DNA from: Phlebopus portentosus
Lineage: Eukaryota; Basidiomycota; Agaricomycetes; Boletales; Boletinellaceae
DNA length: 64,000 nucleotides
Assembly: GCA_037892935.1 (NCBI GenBank)
Contig: JAYXKI010000002.1
Location: 2,976,001 to 3,040,000, forward strand
Direction: 5' to 3'
In this document: positions 23,947 through 36,600 of the stretch, piece by piece
How the letters are laid out: each line of letters begins with the position of its first letter
How positions within the stretch are numbered: the first letter of the stretch is position 1
Position numbers and translations under genes: made by a program
Notes under the pieces: generated by a model
Told to the model about the DNA's origin: nothing
What the model saw: only the letters and a program-made list of their open reading frames with translations
Databases searched by the model: none

Positions 23947-25788
23947 ATGCTTAGGCACGGCCAGTTTGAAGCGTGGCTTCAACTCGAAAACAACACGTAT
24001 GTCAGTGAATATATGACTCAAGTGAACAGAAATGAGGTCTCGTGTATCGTCGGTTCGACCTCCAAAATCGTAAGTAAATGGCTTCCGTATATGTTGATGA
24101 CAAACACTGAGCTTCGTGCAGCCCTTTTCGGTCCATTGGAAGGATAATGGAAGCAAGCTCTTCACTGCCGGCTACATCATTGTTGACGGCGTCAAGTCAG
24201 CTGGCCGATTTCTTCACGGAACAGGTCAAACGTATCGTGGCGGCTTTAGGAAAGGGCCGACAAGCGAGGATCCGTTTACTTTCACTCGTGAACACGGGAC
24301 GATCAAGCTTGTAATTACGCTGGTCGAGAGTGGTGAAGTGAGGGATCCCGATGATGCTCGGGCAGTAATCGCCAACCGCGACCAGATGCTCGCCAGCCAA
24401 GGACTTTCGTACCGGCGGATTCCAGGTCACGAAACGATGACCGTTCCTCTTCAACATGAAGCGACATATTCTGTATCAGGTGTCAGCGGTAAACCGGGTC
24501 CGACCATCGTCACGTTCACGTTCAATTATCGCAGCAAGGAGTGGATGGAAGCAAATAGTATATCGAAAATGCGTCCTAATACACCGCCGTTGCCAATCAC
24601 CGTCTGGAATAGTCGCGACTACGGAACTCAGCACGGAGAAGGGTGGCCCGCCTCATTGAGGGTCCAGGAATTCGAACCGAAGCAAGTCTATTCAACTCCC
24701 GAAGGGGCGGAGCATGCTGTAAGTTCACTTTATTCGCGTCAAGTCTCATTTTGCATAATGGCTTGCAGTGGCAGATAAAGGAGATGTATAAGACCAAATT
24801 CGAAGCGGAAATGATGAGGCGCTATGGTCGTCCAGCTACCAATTGGGATGATCCAGAAGCTGTCAAGAATATTCCCAACGATTCAATCCACCACAAAGTC
24901 CGCAAACCACGAAAAGGCAAGGAACCCGCAAAAAAACCTGAGGGTTCTAGGAAAACTCGAGTCTCGCAAAAAGACGCTGCCTCAGTGGGTCTCCTCATTT
25001 CTTTCCCCGCTCAGTCTCTGAAATCGTCTTCGTAGAAGCCATGATGCTGGAGAGCAGCAGAGCGCACAACCTCAGACTGAGTCTGTGAGTGGACATTCAC
25101 ACTATTCATCGATGTTTTACTAACAAATTTCCAGAAGACCAAGGAGAGTGGACGGGCTCCTTTCGACGGAGTAGCCAGAATCGTGAGTTTTTCTGATTTC
25201 CTTCGGTTGTTTCATCCTCTAACAGATAAATAGGGGGAATTGCAAGAAATGTATAAGGATGAATTTGAAGCAGAGATGGCCAGACGTTATGGTCCAGACT
25301 GGAACAAGCCCAAACCGCCCAGGCATTACCGGCCAAGGAAATCGACGACTAACTTGCGCTCAAATCCATCAGTAAGTATAGCTCGAGTTGTTTAGGTTAT
25401 ATGATTATCCTGACTGTCTTTCTTGACACAGAAGCAGAAGCAGAAGGCACCGGTCGAGCCGGAACTGGTCAGAAGAGACGAGACTACGCTTCAAAGCAAA
25501 GTAGCGTCCCGTCCTGCCGACATGCAGCAACATGCACGAGCTTCAAACACATATGTTTTGCCTTCTCCAGCACCGTCATCATCGTCCTCGACGCCGACGC
25601 CAAGGCTTGCATTTGATGCAGGACGTTCCGCGTCCCGTACTATGCAGCCGCCTCCGGTTCCATACCTTACTCCGTCGGGCCGTCCTTCCGCGATCATTGA
25701 CACACGTTTCTTTGGATATGCTTCACCTGCGCCGTCGGAGGCCAGCACTAGTAGTGCACATCGCCCAGCGCAGCCTGCTCAGCGTTAA
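23947..25788 (+). CDS. DUF7918-like protein with a repeated EMYK-EAEM motif
   Basis: The N-terminus (MLRHGQFEAWLQLENN, then SVHWKDN and GYIIVDGVKSAGRFL) resembles a DUF7918-type domain family that I associate with mushroom-forming fungi; function unknown. Exons seen clearly are 23947-24069, 24122-24718, one from 24769, and several short ones to 25788. After the domain come a basic linker and two similar segments, KEMYKTKFEAEMMRRYG (near 24780) and QEMYKDEFEAEMARRYG (near 25245), in separate exons. The tail is Pro/Ser-rich (LPSPAPSSSSSTPTPR) and probably disordered. No signal peptide or membrane segment. The small exon between 25030 and 25090 is uncertain. Confidence 0.75.
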
Positions 25789-28700
25789 GCAACGAAGAAC
25801 TTTAAACGAAAAACACTAGAAACGGACTACATTTTTCAGTGCCATGCCTTGCTGTGTTGGACACACTTGGCCAGGCGTCCACGGTCCTGGGAAGTATCAC
25901 ACATCCTGGAACTGTATGCCTATCTGATATCTCCCAGCACACTTTCGTTCATCATTTCGTCCTATTTTATTCCCACATACCTATCCTTCAGCGTTCTCCT
26001 ATTCACAGTAAACAATCTATAATTCTCTTTCTGTTATCAGTTGCTTGTCCATATATCGCTTTCGTTACTGCTAATCGCTGTGTTTCATCGCTCTGCTCTG
26101 CTTTGTAACTTGTTGCTCCACAACCGTTTCTTTATGTTCTTGTTATCATATCAACAGACGACTTGTCTTACTGATGTATCCAAAATGGAAGGCTCTGAAG
26201 TATGTTTGGACTATTTGGGATGACCGTTTATGCAGGTGACTTCGCATGACCGAGTCTGCCAGTGTGAATGCAGGTGAAATTCCCGCTCTCATATGATACA
26301 TGTATGTAAACTGTAGGGTAGAAAAGGTACAATAATACGTTTTCGTCCATCGGAAAAGGGCCGTATTCCGAATTCGCAATTTCTGAATATCCTTCTAATT
26401 GGTACTCAAGACTAGATAAGCCGAAAGCACGGGCGGGGCCGATGGGAGATCTTGAGTTCAAGATCAAAGTCCGTCCTATGCCTTTTTTCCAAAACTGGGA
26501 TCCCGTCCAGCCCTCCAGTATGCAAGCCGTTATTTCAGTTGCTTTCATAGGTCTGCCTACGAGCCGCTGGCAGGTAGTAATTCCGATAGACCGATCTTCT
26601 ATCGATGGTACGGATAGGATCAGACTATTCAGAGCAGCTCGGAACCTCTCAGAACTCGAGGACGAAGGCCAGAGTCTTGGTCATGAATACCATGGGACGC
26701 GATAAGCTTCCGCTCGGGTTCTCGACGCTTCCGTCTGCTCGTTTAGGAGATCATGGGTTTCGAGTCGCGAAGATTGAACGTTCTCGAAAATTAACTGATA
26801 GCTCACAACTATCTTTTTATTCGCGTTGATGCGTGCGTACTGATCAACATTCCGGCTCGGTACATGACTCGGATTTCACCGAAACTTGCTTCCAATTATT
26901 TTCGCCCAATTCATCATTGGGATATTTCCGCAGAAGGGAACCATGGTGCTACGTGGTATTACGCGAAAATCCAACTGCGAAAATCGATCTGAATTGAGAC
27001 GGCGTTTCTTTCGAGTTATTCGGAGTTCTTTCGAAGGAGTTCTCCCGATAACCTTCGAGCCATCATCTAGAACGCGGATCAACGGCTTTAGATGGAGGAG
27101 AAAACGGTATAACGCTTCGAAGGGGAGTAGTGGAGAAATGGCCTCTGACGAAATCAAGACGACATACGGTTTTAGTTGCGATAATGTCCGTCCGGGTTTT
27201 AAATCAGACCATACATGGATGATTATGTGGAAGGATGCTTCTTCAACTGAGCCAAATGAACCCGCGGGAGATGGACGCTTCTTTGAATGCTTCGTTGCCG
27301 AGTCGCGCTTTCAATGTCTGGAAGCTAGTCCTGAGAATGCCGCTCTGAGGAACACAGGAAAGAACCCCGTCTGCTGACACTGGTACAAATTTGGTCAGGT
27401 ATCGTTTAAGAACAGACGACTGCACTGCACCGAGATCTACCAGCTGATGCGTCGCAAAGACTGAAAGGCTATTTAGCCATCCCGGACCCAGACTAGGATA
27501 ACACAGCTAGATAGAAGCACAACGATCCCAAACCTAAGAAGCCAACGGATCCTGATCGTAATGCTGCTTATACTGCGGGTATTGTCGAGAGAAGTGATAG
27601 ACAGTCCGTCTGCAAAAAGCGAACTGAATTATCTGCATATTCTCAACAGGAGATAAGAATTGGGCGTACGATAGTATGACGCCTGATACCTAGAGAAGCA
27701 GCACAGCTCACACGATTCTCCCGCTTGGGGAGACGCTTTGCAAAATGCCTGGTGACTCACTAGTGGAAAGCAGCTCCGACTCCGACACATATGTTAGTCA
27801 GAGGTCGTCCGATCTCCGCATAGGACTGCATGCGCTGGCCTTGGATCGGGGAATAGTAGTTCCCGCAGAAAATCCGCTTCAAACATGCCTACCTGCACCG
27901 TTCGCTAGCCAGAACTCTTCCGGCTCCGCCTTCTAGATTCCGAAAATAGTGCCGGATCTTTCATGCGAGCAGATCGGAAGGAGGGAGACTTACGCGTTAC
28001 GTGCTAGAGACGAGGATTCGAGGCGAAGGAATGTAGTCAAGGTAAGATTGGAGCAACTCACCGTGATCAGAAATGAAAACAAAAGGAAGCCACTGGCAGT
28101 CGGTGACCAATAGATCAGAATTCCATGTATAAAGCGTGTCGACGGTGTGCACAGAGGCAATCAAAGATTGTTCAATAGACGAGAAAGCTGAGTCTAGAAT
28201 GGCCTGATCTTCCATAGAATCCATACCACTTCTGCATTCTTCTCTCTAAAAGCAGCAATGCGACAGTGCAGTGTAGTATCGCCATGTGCGCACACGGCGA
28301 CCAAAGTGCGTAAAATCCATCGGAACATGAAGCTGGAAGATTAAATGTTGAGTTCAGCACCGCAAAGCTGCACGGCACGGGCTGTGCGCAGTCGAGGTGT
28401 GTTTGATCGACGAGGGAATTCTATTCAACCAGAAGAAGGGGAGGCAGCCGGCTTCCGGCGATGGATGGGCAAATATGGACATCCGGCTTCGGCCATTGGG
28501 CCGGGGGAACAATTTGCACTATCCCAGATAGGAAGTCACAGCTGAGTTATACTGTATATGTATTTAAATTAAGCGTCTCATCAGCCATAAGGCAAGAAGT
28601 AGCCGTGTCCGCTGGTCCTCATCCTCTCAAAGTCACCTCCTCCTCATCGCGCTCGACGGTCTTGACATCTTCTCGACATCCCTATCGCAATTTCTTCTCG

Positions 28701-29092
28701 CATCTCTTTCGTATCTCAGCGACGGCGGCGACAATCACCGGTCGTGAATATAGTGTCACGGTTCACGTCTCTTCTCTCACTCCGTTGGTCTGGCGCGTTG
28801 CGTTTCCCGAAGACGCGACATACACTCGCCTTATCCCCGTTTGTTTATTGCTGCTTGTAAGTCGTTCCGTTTTGTGCGGTGCGTGGTCGATGTATGCTGA
28901 ATGAGCTTCCCGCGTTCGGTGACCAGTCTCGCGTTCGCACCTTGCTCACGTCTTTGTTACTGCGATCTAATCTGGTCTTCAACAAAAATTGAAATCCTCA
29001 AAATCCTGCTCAGACTGCCACTAAATACGTGACTGTCTGCGCTTTTCGGCGACGGACATTAGCAGGAAGTCAGGAGCGCAAAGTCCTCCCGT
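25789..29092. other. 3.3-kb stretch without a convincing gene
   Basis: Open frames of 60-160 codons occur on both strands (for instance 26442-26705, 26886-27377 and 28224-27997), but none shows a family motif, splice-linked neighbours or a protein-like composition. Possible contents are promoter sequence for the large gene at 29.1 kb, non-coding RNA, decayed genes or fast-evolving orphans. I see no inverted terminal repeats or tRNA. Confidence 0.5.
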
Positions 29093-32000
29093 GTGTTTTT
29101 ATCGTATCTCTATCCGGAGCAAGATTCGTCAGGCAGTTATTGGACAAGAAGCACTTCTGCTGCTCGGATCCAACTTCGCAATGCCGACACCTCCACTTTC
29201 AATCAGGATAACCCAGGTCACGCAGACCTACTCGCGTCTGATGTAGTTGGTGCCTTCGTGCCAAAATCCGAAGACGGAGTGGTCAATTTCCCCTCCTTCG
29301 ACTCGACATCACACGATAATCTTACGTCTTCCACGGCGCACAACCCAGGTGCTGCATCCGCTCTCGACCCTGGGCCTGGATCACTCTCTGGCCCGTCAGT
29401 CTCATTAGCTAGACTGAACATGGACGTTCTTGATGGTGTTGCGGGCAACGACTCGGCTGGTGCTTTCGTGCATAATTTCTCCGCATCTCAACAGCAGATG
29501 CAGGTATCGAGTGCTGGAAATGATGATATGCAAGGCATCACGCCTATTCGGGAGCAGTCTCCGGGCAGTGTGCATACTCCGTCCAGCAATCCATCCCATG
29601 CGGCCTCACCCATCCCACCTCCCTTTTCCAATGTCTCCACATCTTCGTTAGCTTCGGCACTTGATGAGCCTGGCGGATCTCTCCTTAATCGCAGTAGGTC
29701 TGGGTCACTTGCTTCACCAAGCGCTGCAGCTGGTTTTGGACCGAGAAATTCCCCTCCTCGGACCACCCAGGAACCCGCTTTCACACTCACGCTGCCGCCA
29801 GAGACTTCCGGTATACCCCGGCCTGATCCAGTTAATGCCCCGCATATGCTTGTCGTAGACGATGTTCTGAATAGGCAAGTGAAGCTCTTCTTATACGCGC
29901 TTTCCTCGCCAACCATCTATTTCTGGTTTCATCTATACTAAATCTCGTTAATCTATTACTTTCTTGCTGACCTTACGACTTGTAGCATCATGCGAGCAGC
30001 AGCTTCGGCCCGCCAAGCTTGCTCGATGGGCCAGGGCGCAGAAGCTACGTCGAAAATAGATGAGATGAAGAAGCAAATCGCGCTCGTGTCGGAACTTTTG
30101 TCAAATACCGGGATCGACTCACCCCCTCATCAGAACAGTCCAAAGGGTCAAACGGCAATGTCTGGTGTTTCTACATCTGCAGGTGCATCGGGAATGCAAG
30201 GACATAGACATTCGCTGTCGTTGCCTCGACTCAGTAGTGGCAACACCTCCAATCCTCCCGGCTTCATTCCAAACTTTCCGAATTCGGCTGTTCTATCATC
30301 GGTTCCATCCGGACCTTCTCCCCTTGAGCAACCTGTTTCGATGGATCTTGCTAGTTTCACAGGTACCACGGGTAGCCCGGATTCGGACAGTTCTCGCAAG
30401 CGCTGTGCATCTTCTATGGGGGACGATCGCGTTAGCAAATCGATTCGTTTAGATTCTTCAGATGCAAATATGCTTCCTCCTAATCAATCCGCTTCGCCGC
30501 CAAAAATCAACTTGAATTTAGCACCTGTACAGGCACAATCTCTATCTACCCTACCGTCGCAACCGGGCGTGCCTTCTCCTATAACAACTCTCCCAAGCCA
30601 TGTGCAAAATCCTTTCTCGCAGACGGGTTCGAACTCATTATCTACTTCTCTTACACCTGTCAACGGTGTAGGTCCCGAATCGGCTCTTTCAGGCGGCCCT
30701 GCTCCTGGCGGTTTGGCGATGCAGCGGCCGGTTGGTTTTCTTTCAAGTGACTTTATTCAAGATACTGATCTGGATTTTTTTAAACAGATATCAACCTCAG
30801 CTCCGGTAACTGGTATGCATCCGGCCCTTGTTCAGGGGCAAGCGCCTACGTCCTTTCCGCTTTCTCTCTCAACATCTGCAACGCTTCCGCTCACCGAGGC
30901 TGGTAGGCGAGATATTGATCCGCAGATGAGCCTCGAACTTGTGAGTTCAACAGGTGTCTCGGGCGGATGGGCCGATATGTCAGGTACGACTCCCGTTCAG
31001 TCTCAGTTGGGCACTGGATTGGGCACTGTACACCCTCAAGATCTTTCTGGAGGATCATCGTTGCCTTACGTTGCTTCGCCATTTCCTCCATCAGCCCATC
31101 CCCAAATTCCTATCCAACCGGGCCCGACTCCTATGATTTCAAATCATGGCATGGGATCTCGCTCGGCGTCTTTCTCACAGGCAGATCATCAACAGCCTAT
31201 GTACGGAGCAGTTGCTGCTAATAGCTCGACACACTCGCTCGATCAAACACAACAGCCTCCCGAGTTTGTCCCAAGCCAAGGTGGGCGAGCTCGTGCCCGC
31301 TCTCGCGCAACAGCGTCTGCACCGCGGTCTCCAAGCTCATCTTCTTGCGAGGACGATAACGAGTCGGACTACGAAGACTCGTATGGTCATCATCGTAGTC
31401 ACTCGTTCTCAATGTCAAAAATGTCTCCTCCGCTCAGAAGTCGACCTGGTTCTCCGCACCGACGGCAGAGTGCCTCTGGTAGCGCGGCATCTCCTGGAGA
31501 CGGGCAAACAATGTCGGCATCGGGTGCAAGTGGGAATGAGATTCCACCGGAATATCGCGCGGATGTTGATCGTATTTTCTTCGAATTTTTGAACAAAGTC
31601 TGTTCAAATTGTAAGTCGTCTTCTGTGCAGAAGAACTGGGTTTGACATGCTTTTCTTTCTATAAGTGGATGCGACAGATGCCAAAGGGGAACTCATTCAC
31701 CAGACACTGATGGCAAAGAAAATGCAGCGACTGGACGAGTCTCCTGACTTCCGCCCGTTCAAGTTCCGTATACAGGCCTTCACGAATGGTTTCCTTGAAG
31801 AAGTGGGTCTAGACATCTGCTTACGAAAATGTTTTGCTAACTTAATCGATTTTAAGCTTGCTCGGCAAGGGTTTTCCGAAGATAAAATTGCGATGAAAAA
31901 GGTACCGTTTGTTTGGGTCTGTTACTTCTTACGGCATGCTGACTTTCAATACAATACGATGAAGGTCCGAAATTATCTCTGGACTAATCCATACATTTCG

Positions 32001-33313
32001 CGTTTCAATGAGGATGGTAAGAAGGCTAAGTCAAAGGGAAACCACATCTGGAACATCGATGCCAAAAAGAAGGGTGACGGCGGATGGGATTTTAGGCCTT
32101 TTAAACGAAAATTAGCCGGTGCTCCTCCGAGTATCGCATACATTGGGCTACGCTGGTCCTGGACGCCGCGAATATGGGACCCTCAAGCATCTCGAGCGAA
32201 TATTCAAGTGCAATACAGTTCGCCAAATTTGCCATCATGGTTACAATGGCGAGACAACCAGTTGCAAGGTATTCCATCTCCAGATGCACAGAGTTGCGAG
32301 GTGACAGTGGAAGCCAGAGTGAGATTTTCGACTGCTGTCCTGCAACCGTAGCACTAATCTGCCTTTATTACGAAAGACTATGCAGGATGGACGGGAAGAA
32401 CTGCTTACACAGACATTCGTCATCAACGTGTCTCCAGTTCCAACTGGGACCGACATGTCATTCAGTGGCGTGCGTCCGTCTTTGGCTGCTGACCTCCAAA
32501 ATCCTCGGAGAGTCAACAGTGATTCAATGGTACCCATAGCTGCAGGCGTCGCCGGACGGTAAAGTGTCTCTAGACCTTCTCGCTTCAGTGACTTATCACA
32601 TCACTTCTAGACCGCTGCAGGGCATTACGTCTCAGCCAATAGGACAACCAAAATTAACCGCTCAGGATGCTCAAATGATGCAGGTCCTCACAAGTGCAGC
32701 ACAGCGCGTTGCTCAGGAAGCACAAGCACATGTCATCGCAGCAAGTCGTCCGCATGAACCACCTGGGCCAGAACTTCAAGCACTCGCAAAGCAGCAACAT
32801 GTGCTTACCGTAACGGCCCAGGCCCTCGACCAAGAAGTGTCCGCACCGCCGGAGGCTGTTCCGCCTTCTTCACATGCCCTCGTGGCTGCTGCGCAGCAGG
32901 TTGTGTTCCAGGCAGCTCGACAAGTCGCTGCAGACCGAACAGCGGTGATGTCGCTGGCCACGGGTGTTCCACCGTCTCAACAACCTCCAGCGAGCGCAAC
33001 TGTGACGGTCAATGAAGTTTCAGTTGCCACGCAGACCGCTGTTGCGCAAGCAGTGGAGATCACGGGGCCTTTGTCAAGCGAAGTGGATGTTATGATGACT
33101 GCTAGCTCGTTGTTGCAACAGCAGACGAGGCCTCAACCGATGTTAGCTGGTCCAGTTGATACGCAAGCACCAGTTCTTCCTCCTGCTGGGCTCAATTCAA
33201 TAAGACCACATTCGACAGGTACGATGCCTCCGCCGTTTCCTATGCAGCAGAACGCTATACCAGCATATCCAACAGCAGCCTCTCTTTCTTCTTTAGGGCC
33301 TATTGATTATTAG
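29093..33313 (+). CDS. Large, mostly disordered protein with a conserved-looking core; function unknown
   Basis: The first 800 or so residues are rich in Ser, Pro, Gly and Thr, with stretches such as SQGGRARARSRATASAPRS and an acidic/His segment (DDNESDYEDSYGHHRSHS). A compact part follows: a helical region (LIHQTLMAKKMQRLDESPDF; FKFRIQAFTNGFLEE) and a basic, Trp-rich part (GNHIWNIDAKKKGDGGWDF). Next is a segment LPSWLQWRDNQLQGIPSP with VTVEAR and TFVINVSP, faintly like Ig/cadherin-type He_PIG domains. The C-terminus is Gln/Ala-rich (QDAQMMQVLTSAAQRVAQEA). The look is of a transcriptional regulator, but I recognise no family. The intron at 29875-29985 uses a GC donor. The first in-frame ATG is near 29420, so either the protein starts there or an upstream exon is missing. 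Confidence 0.7.
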
Positions 33314-33630
33314 CTTCGTGCCTCACTGTTTATAGATTCCTTTTCTACCCTCGGGCTTTAGGCGCTTAGGCGCAATCACCCATATGCGATTTCCTGATCC
33401 ACTATCACCATTCGCATGAACACTCAGTATCTTATTTGTCATGCTTTGCTTTCATGCCCAAATTGAAAGAAAATAAATAAAGTGTAATAAAATGTACAAA
33501 TATGCTCTCGGATACATAGAAACTTCTTGGGAAGTATTGATTGAGTATATGTATGCAAAAGTACATATGTATGTACGTATTACTGCGACTGCGGGATAGC
33601 AGGGAGGACGAGTAGCAATAATCGAAGATA
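33314..33630. other. Convergent 3' intergenic region, 317 bp
   Basis: It lies between the stop codons of two convergent genes and is AT-rich with ATAAA-like polyadenylation sequences (for example near 33473). Nothing else is seen. Confidence 0.5.
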
Positions 33631-36600
33631 TCATAGCTCAGACTCGCAAGCTCCGCACCGCTTTGCATTGTGCGGGTTGTATAGTGTGCAGAGGGAGCAT
33701 TGCTTCTGATAAGCAGGCGACTCGAGAGAGGCGTCGACATTCGGCAGATCGTCGTCCGATGGTGGACTTGACCCACTGCTTAGTAACGTCCCTTTGAAAG
33801 CGTCGCCCTCAACCTGTCTCTTTGGCTTCTTTCCTACTTCGTTATCGTTGTCGGAATCAAGGACGATCGTGTCCTCATCGACTTCTTTAAGGTAAAGAAT
33901 GTCTTTGTTGAGAATTTTTAGCTCTGCTATAGTTTTGGAATTATCATCAAGTTCGACGCCATTATAGTATAGTCGCTGCGATATCGTAGGGACTTTGAAT
34001 GCTTTGTTAATCTGAAGAGGGCATTTGCATAATGATGGCGAGAAGAATAGTTAATGACGTACCGCAATCTTCACGTCCTTAATTGACCATTCCCTTTGCG
34101 CCTGTATCTGGAGACGACCAGAGTTCTTTCCTTCCTTGAGTCTTCTGGACTGTCGGATTCCGTTCGTCTTTCCCACATAAATAGTGTTGGAATGAGAAGC
34201 AAAGATATTTTGCTTCCCATTGGCATCAAACGACGCTGCCATGGAACCAAGAATATCCCTCGACTGCTTTGGCTGACTTGCAGGATCTGCGCCTTTGTCA
34301 AGGCGAATAATTGTAAGCGTAGCTGACAGATAATCGAGCCTCCTGCCGCAATATATAGTCGTCAGCATAGATAATAATAGCGAGATTCGAACGTACCGCT
34401 TCGTCCTACATTCCCAACAGCACGGCAATTCACTTCTCACACACATGCGATCATGACCGGCCTCATCAGGTCCGGTCAAGCATTCGATCTTGATAAGTGG
34501 ACCGGAGTTATAGCTGAACAAGAATCTGAATAACTGAAACCAAGGAATGGAAGGAAAGGAGTTCTTACAAGGTTCGTAAACGGTCCCATTCGGGCATTGT
34601 CAAAACTGCGAGGTCATTGTCCAAGTCAGTTTTGTCCGATAGGTCAAGGACCAGCTTCCCGTGATCGCAGAGCATGTTCTGGGTGTCGATATCAGTTGGA
34701 CGCATGGCCTCGCCAGGCCTGACGAGCCATTTCCTCCACCGGTGAATGAACTCAGAAGGAATAACTGCGCAAGTCGAATTCGGTAGGAGGCCTTGTTGTC
34801 CGAAAAGGTCATCGTTGTTCACCCGGTAAAACTGAGCCTTTCAGAGCGGGTGTTGTGAGTTATGCGTTTAGTAAGCCTGAAGACTTGCCCATACCTTCTC
34901 ATTCTCTGCTTTCTTTCTCTGCTCGAGTTTGCTCTCTTTGGATATGTGAACATCTACATCACAGGTTGGGCATGTCTCTGCATCCCATCGTGGAGGATTC
35001 CAGTCCTTGAACAGACGCTTCAGCAGCAAAACTGCCTAATACATCAAAGTAAGATCTTCAATGGCACTTTATAGTAATACAATGTGTAACCTACTTCAAG
35101 CGAAATGCGTCTTCTCGTGGCAGCATTAATAGCCAAGTTATTATGTTTGCAATATACGTGGGAACGGAAGTCCAGAGCCGAATCGTTCTCGGGGGATGGA
35201 TCCGGTTGCGATGATACATGCATCTTCGGCCTGTTCAGTTGCCAATCTGAGATGTCCAAAACATATTTACGACTTGTCACAGAATGTTCACATACCAGTA
35301 CAATAGAGCAACCGCGCTTACCTTTTAGCCATGCCTTCGATATCCAGTAGCCTTCATTCTCAGTTTCGGTCGCAGAAACTTCATTAAACTCCGCCACGAG
35401 TCGAGGATGCTCCATCTGATAGAGCTTCTCTGAAGCGCCTATCAGACCACGCTGCAGCTTAATTAGGAAGGAGCGCACCTGAAAACTCGTCTTCAACGCA
35501 ACGTTCGCAAACGCTCTCCACTGAGAATTCGGGTATGAACGTAAAGCCGTACTGAATGAGCTTATCTCGGGCAACCTTAACTTAAGGAGTAAGGTCAACA
35601 TCTTAGCGGGATAAAGTTAAACGTACTCTTGATATGATCTTCATGTCTTTGTCTCGCCTGGGATTGAGTAGTCCCATTTGCATGCTCGCATCATGAGGGC
35701 ATAGCAAATTGGTACTGTCGATGACCTTCCGAATGGATGAAGAATCTTCGCTGCCCAAAGTCACCTTGTCAGGAAAAGCCATCTCCGTATCCGAAGTCTC
35801 GTTGGTAGCTTCACACTCCGGCGGGATCCCTTTCCTATCTTCATCCATTCTTGGTTGTTTGCCCTTCTCGGGTTCGACTGGAGTAAGTGGTGCCTGAAGC
35901 CACCTTGCGAGAGCAGCCTTACTAACGATTACACTGGACTGTACACCAGATGACTACCATCAACACCTGAACCCAGATATATGCGTACCTCGTAGGCAGA
36001 CATCACGTTCCAAGACAAGTATACGTCTCTCATTATTTCACGTGCCTTCGCAAACTCGGCTTTCTTTTCCTCCCTCCTTCAAGGATTATCAGAGCGGTCT
36101 GGGTCAAATGCAAAATAACTTGACCTACAAAGCATCATATTCTTCGCATACTTTCCTGTGCGCTTCATTGCACGATCTGATCAGCTCAAGGGCCTCTGGT
36201 GGCGGAGTAAGAGGTCGCGCATTTGCTTGCTTCGGATCTTGGCGTCGTGCGTAGATAAGCATGTACGCGTCCTTCGAGCTCAGATATCTATCAACGGGAA
36301 TCAAAGAATGCTCATCGTGAACCAGATTAACCTACTTGACTTCCTTGGAGGTACTTCGTGAGAAGTGTTAACTGTCTTTCAGGACGAGCGTAATAATAAT
36401 TAGATACCCACGATAGCATTTCCTCATCATCACTATCTTCCACGCGGCGAGAATTTGCTGTCCGCTTTTGACGTTTTGCTGGTCTACCTCTAATGCACAC
36501 GTAAAGAGAATTCAATTCAGACATGCGAGGCGACTCACTCTTCCTCTTCACTATCGACGACCTTTGGCTCACTATTTGTGCTTGCCGTTGGCTTCGGAGA

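Noticed and set aside
26886..27377. A 163-codon frame as a gene
   Set aside because: No recognisable family, no splice partners, and a composition expected of a random frame.
28461..28904. A 147-codon plus-strand frame upstream of the large gene
   Set aside because: No family features; the sequence is pyrimidine-rich, as expected of a promoter or 5' leader.
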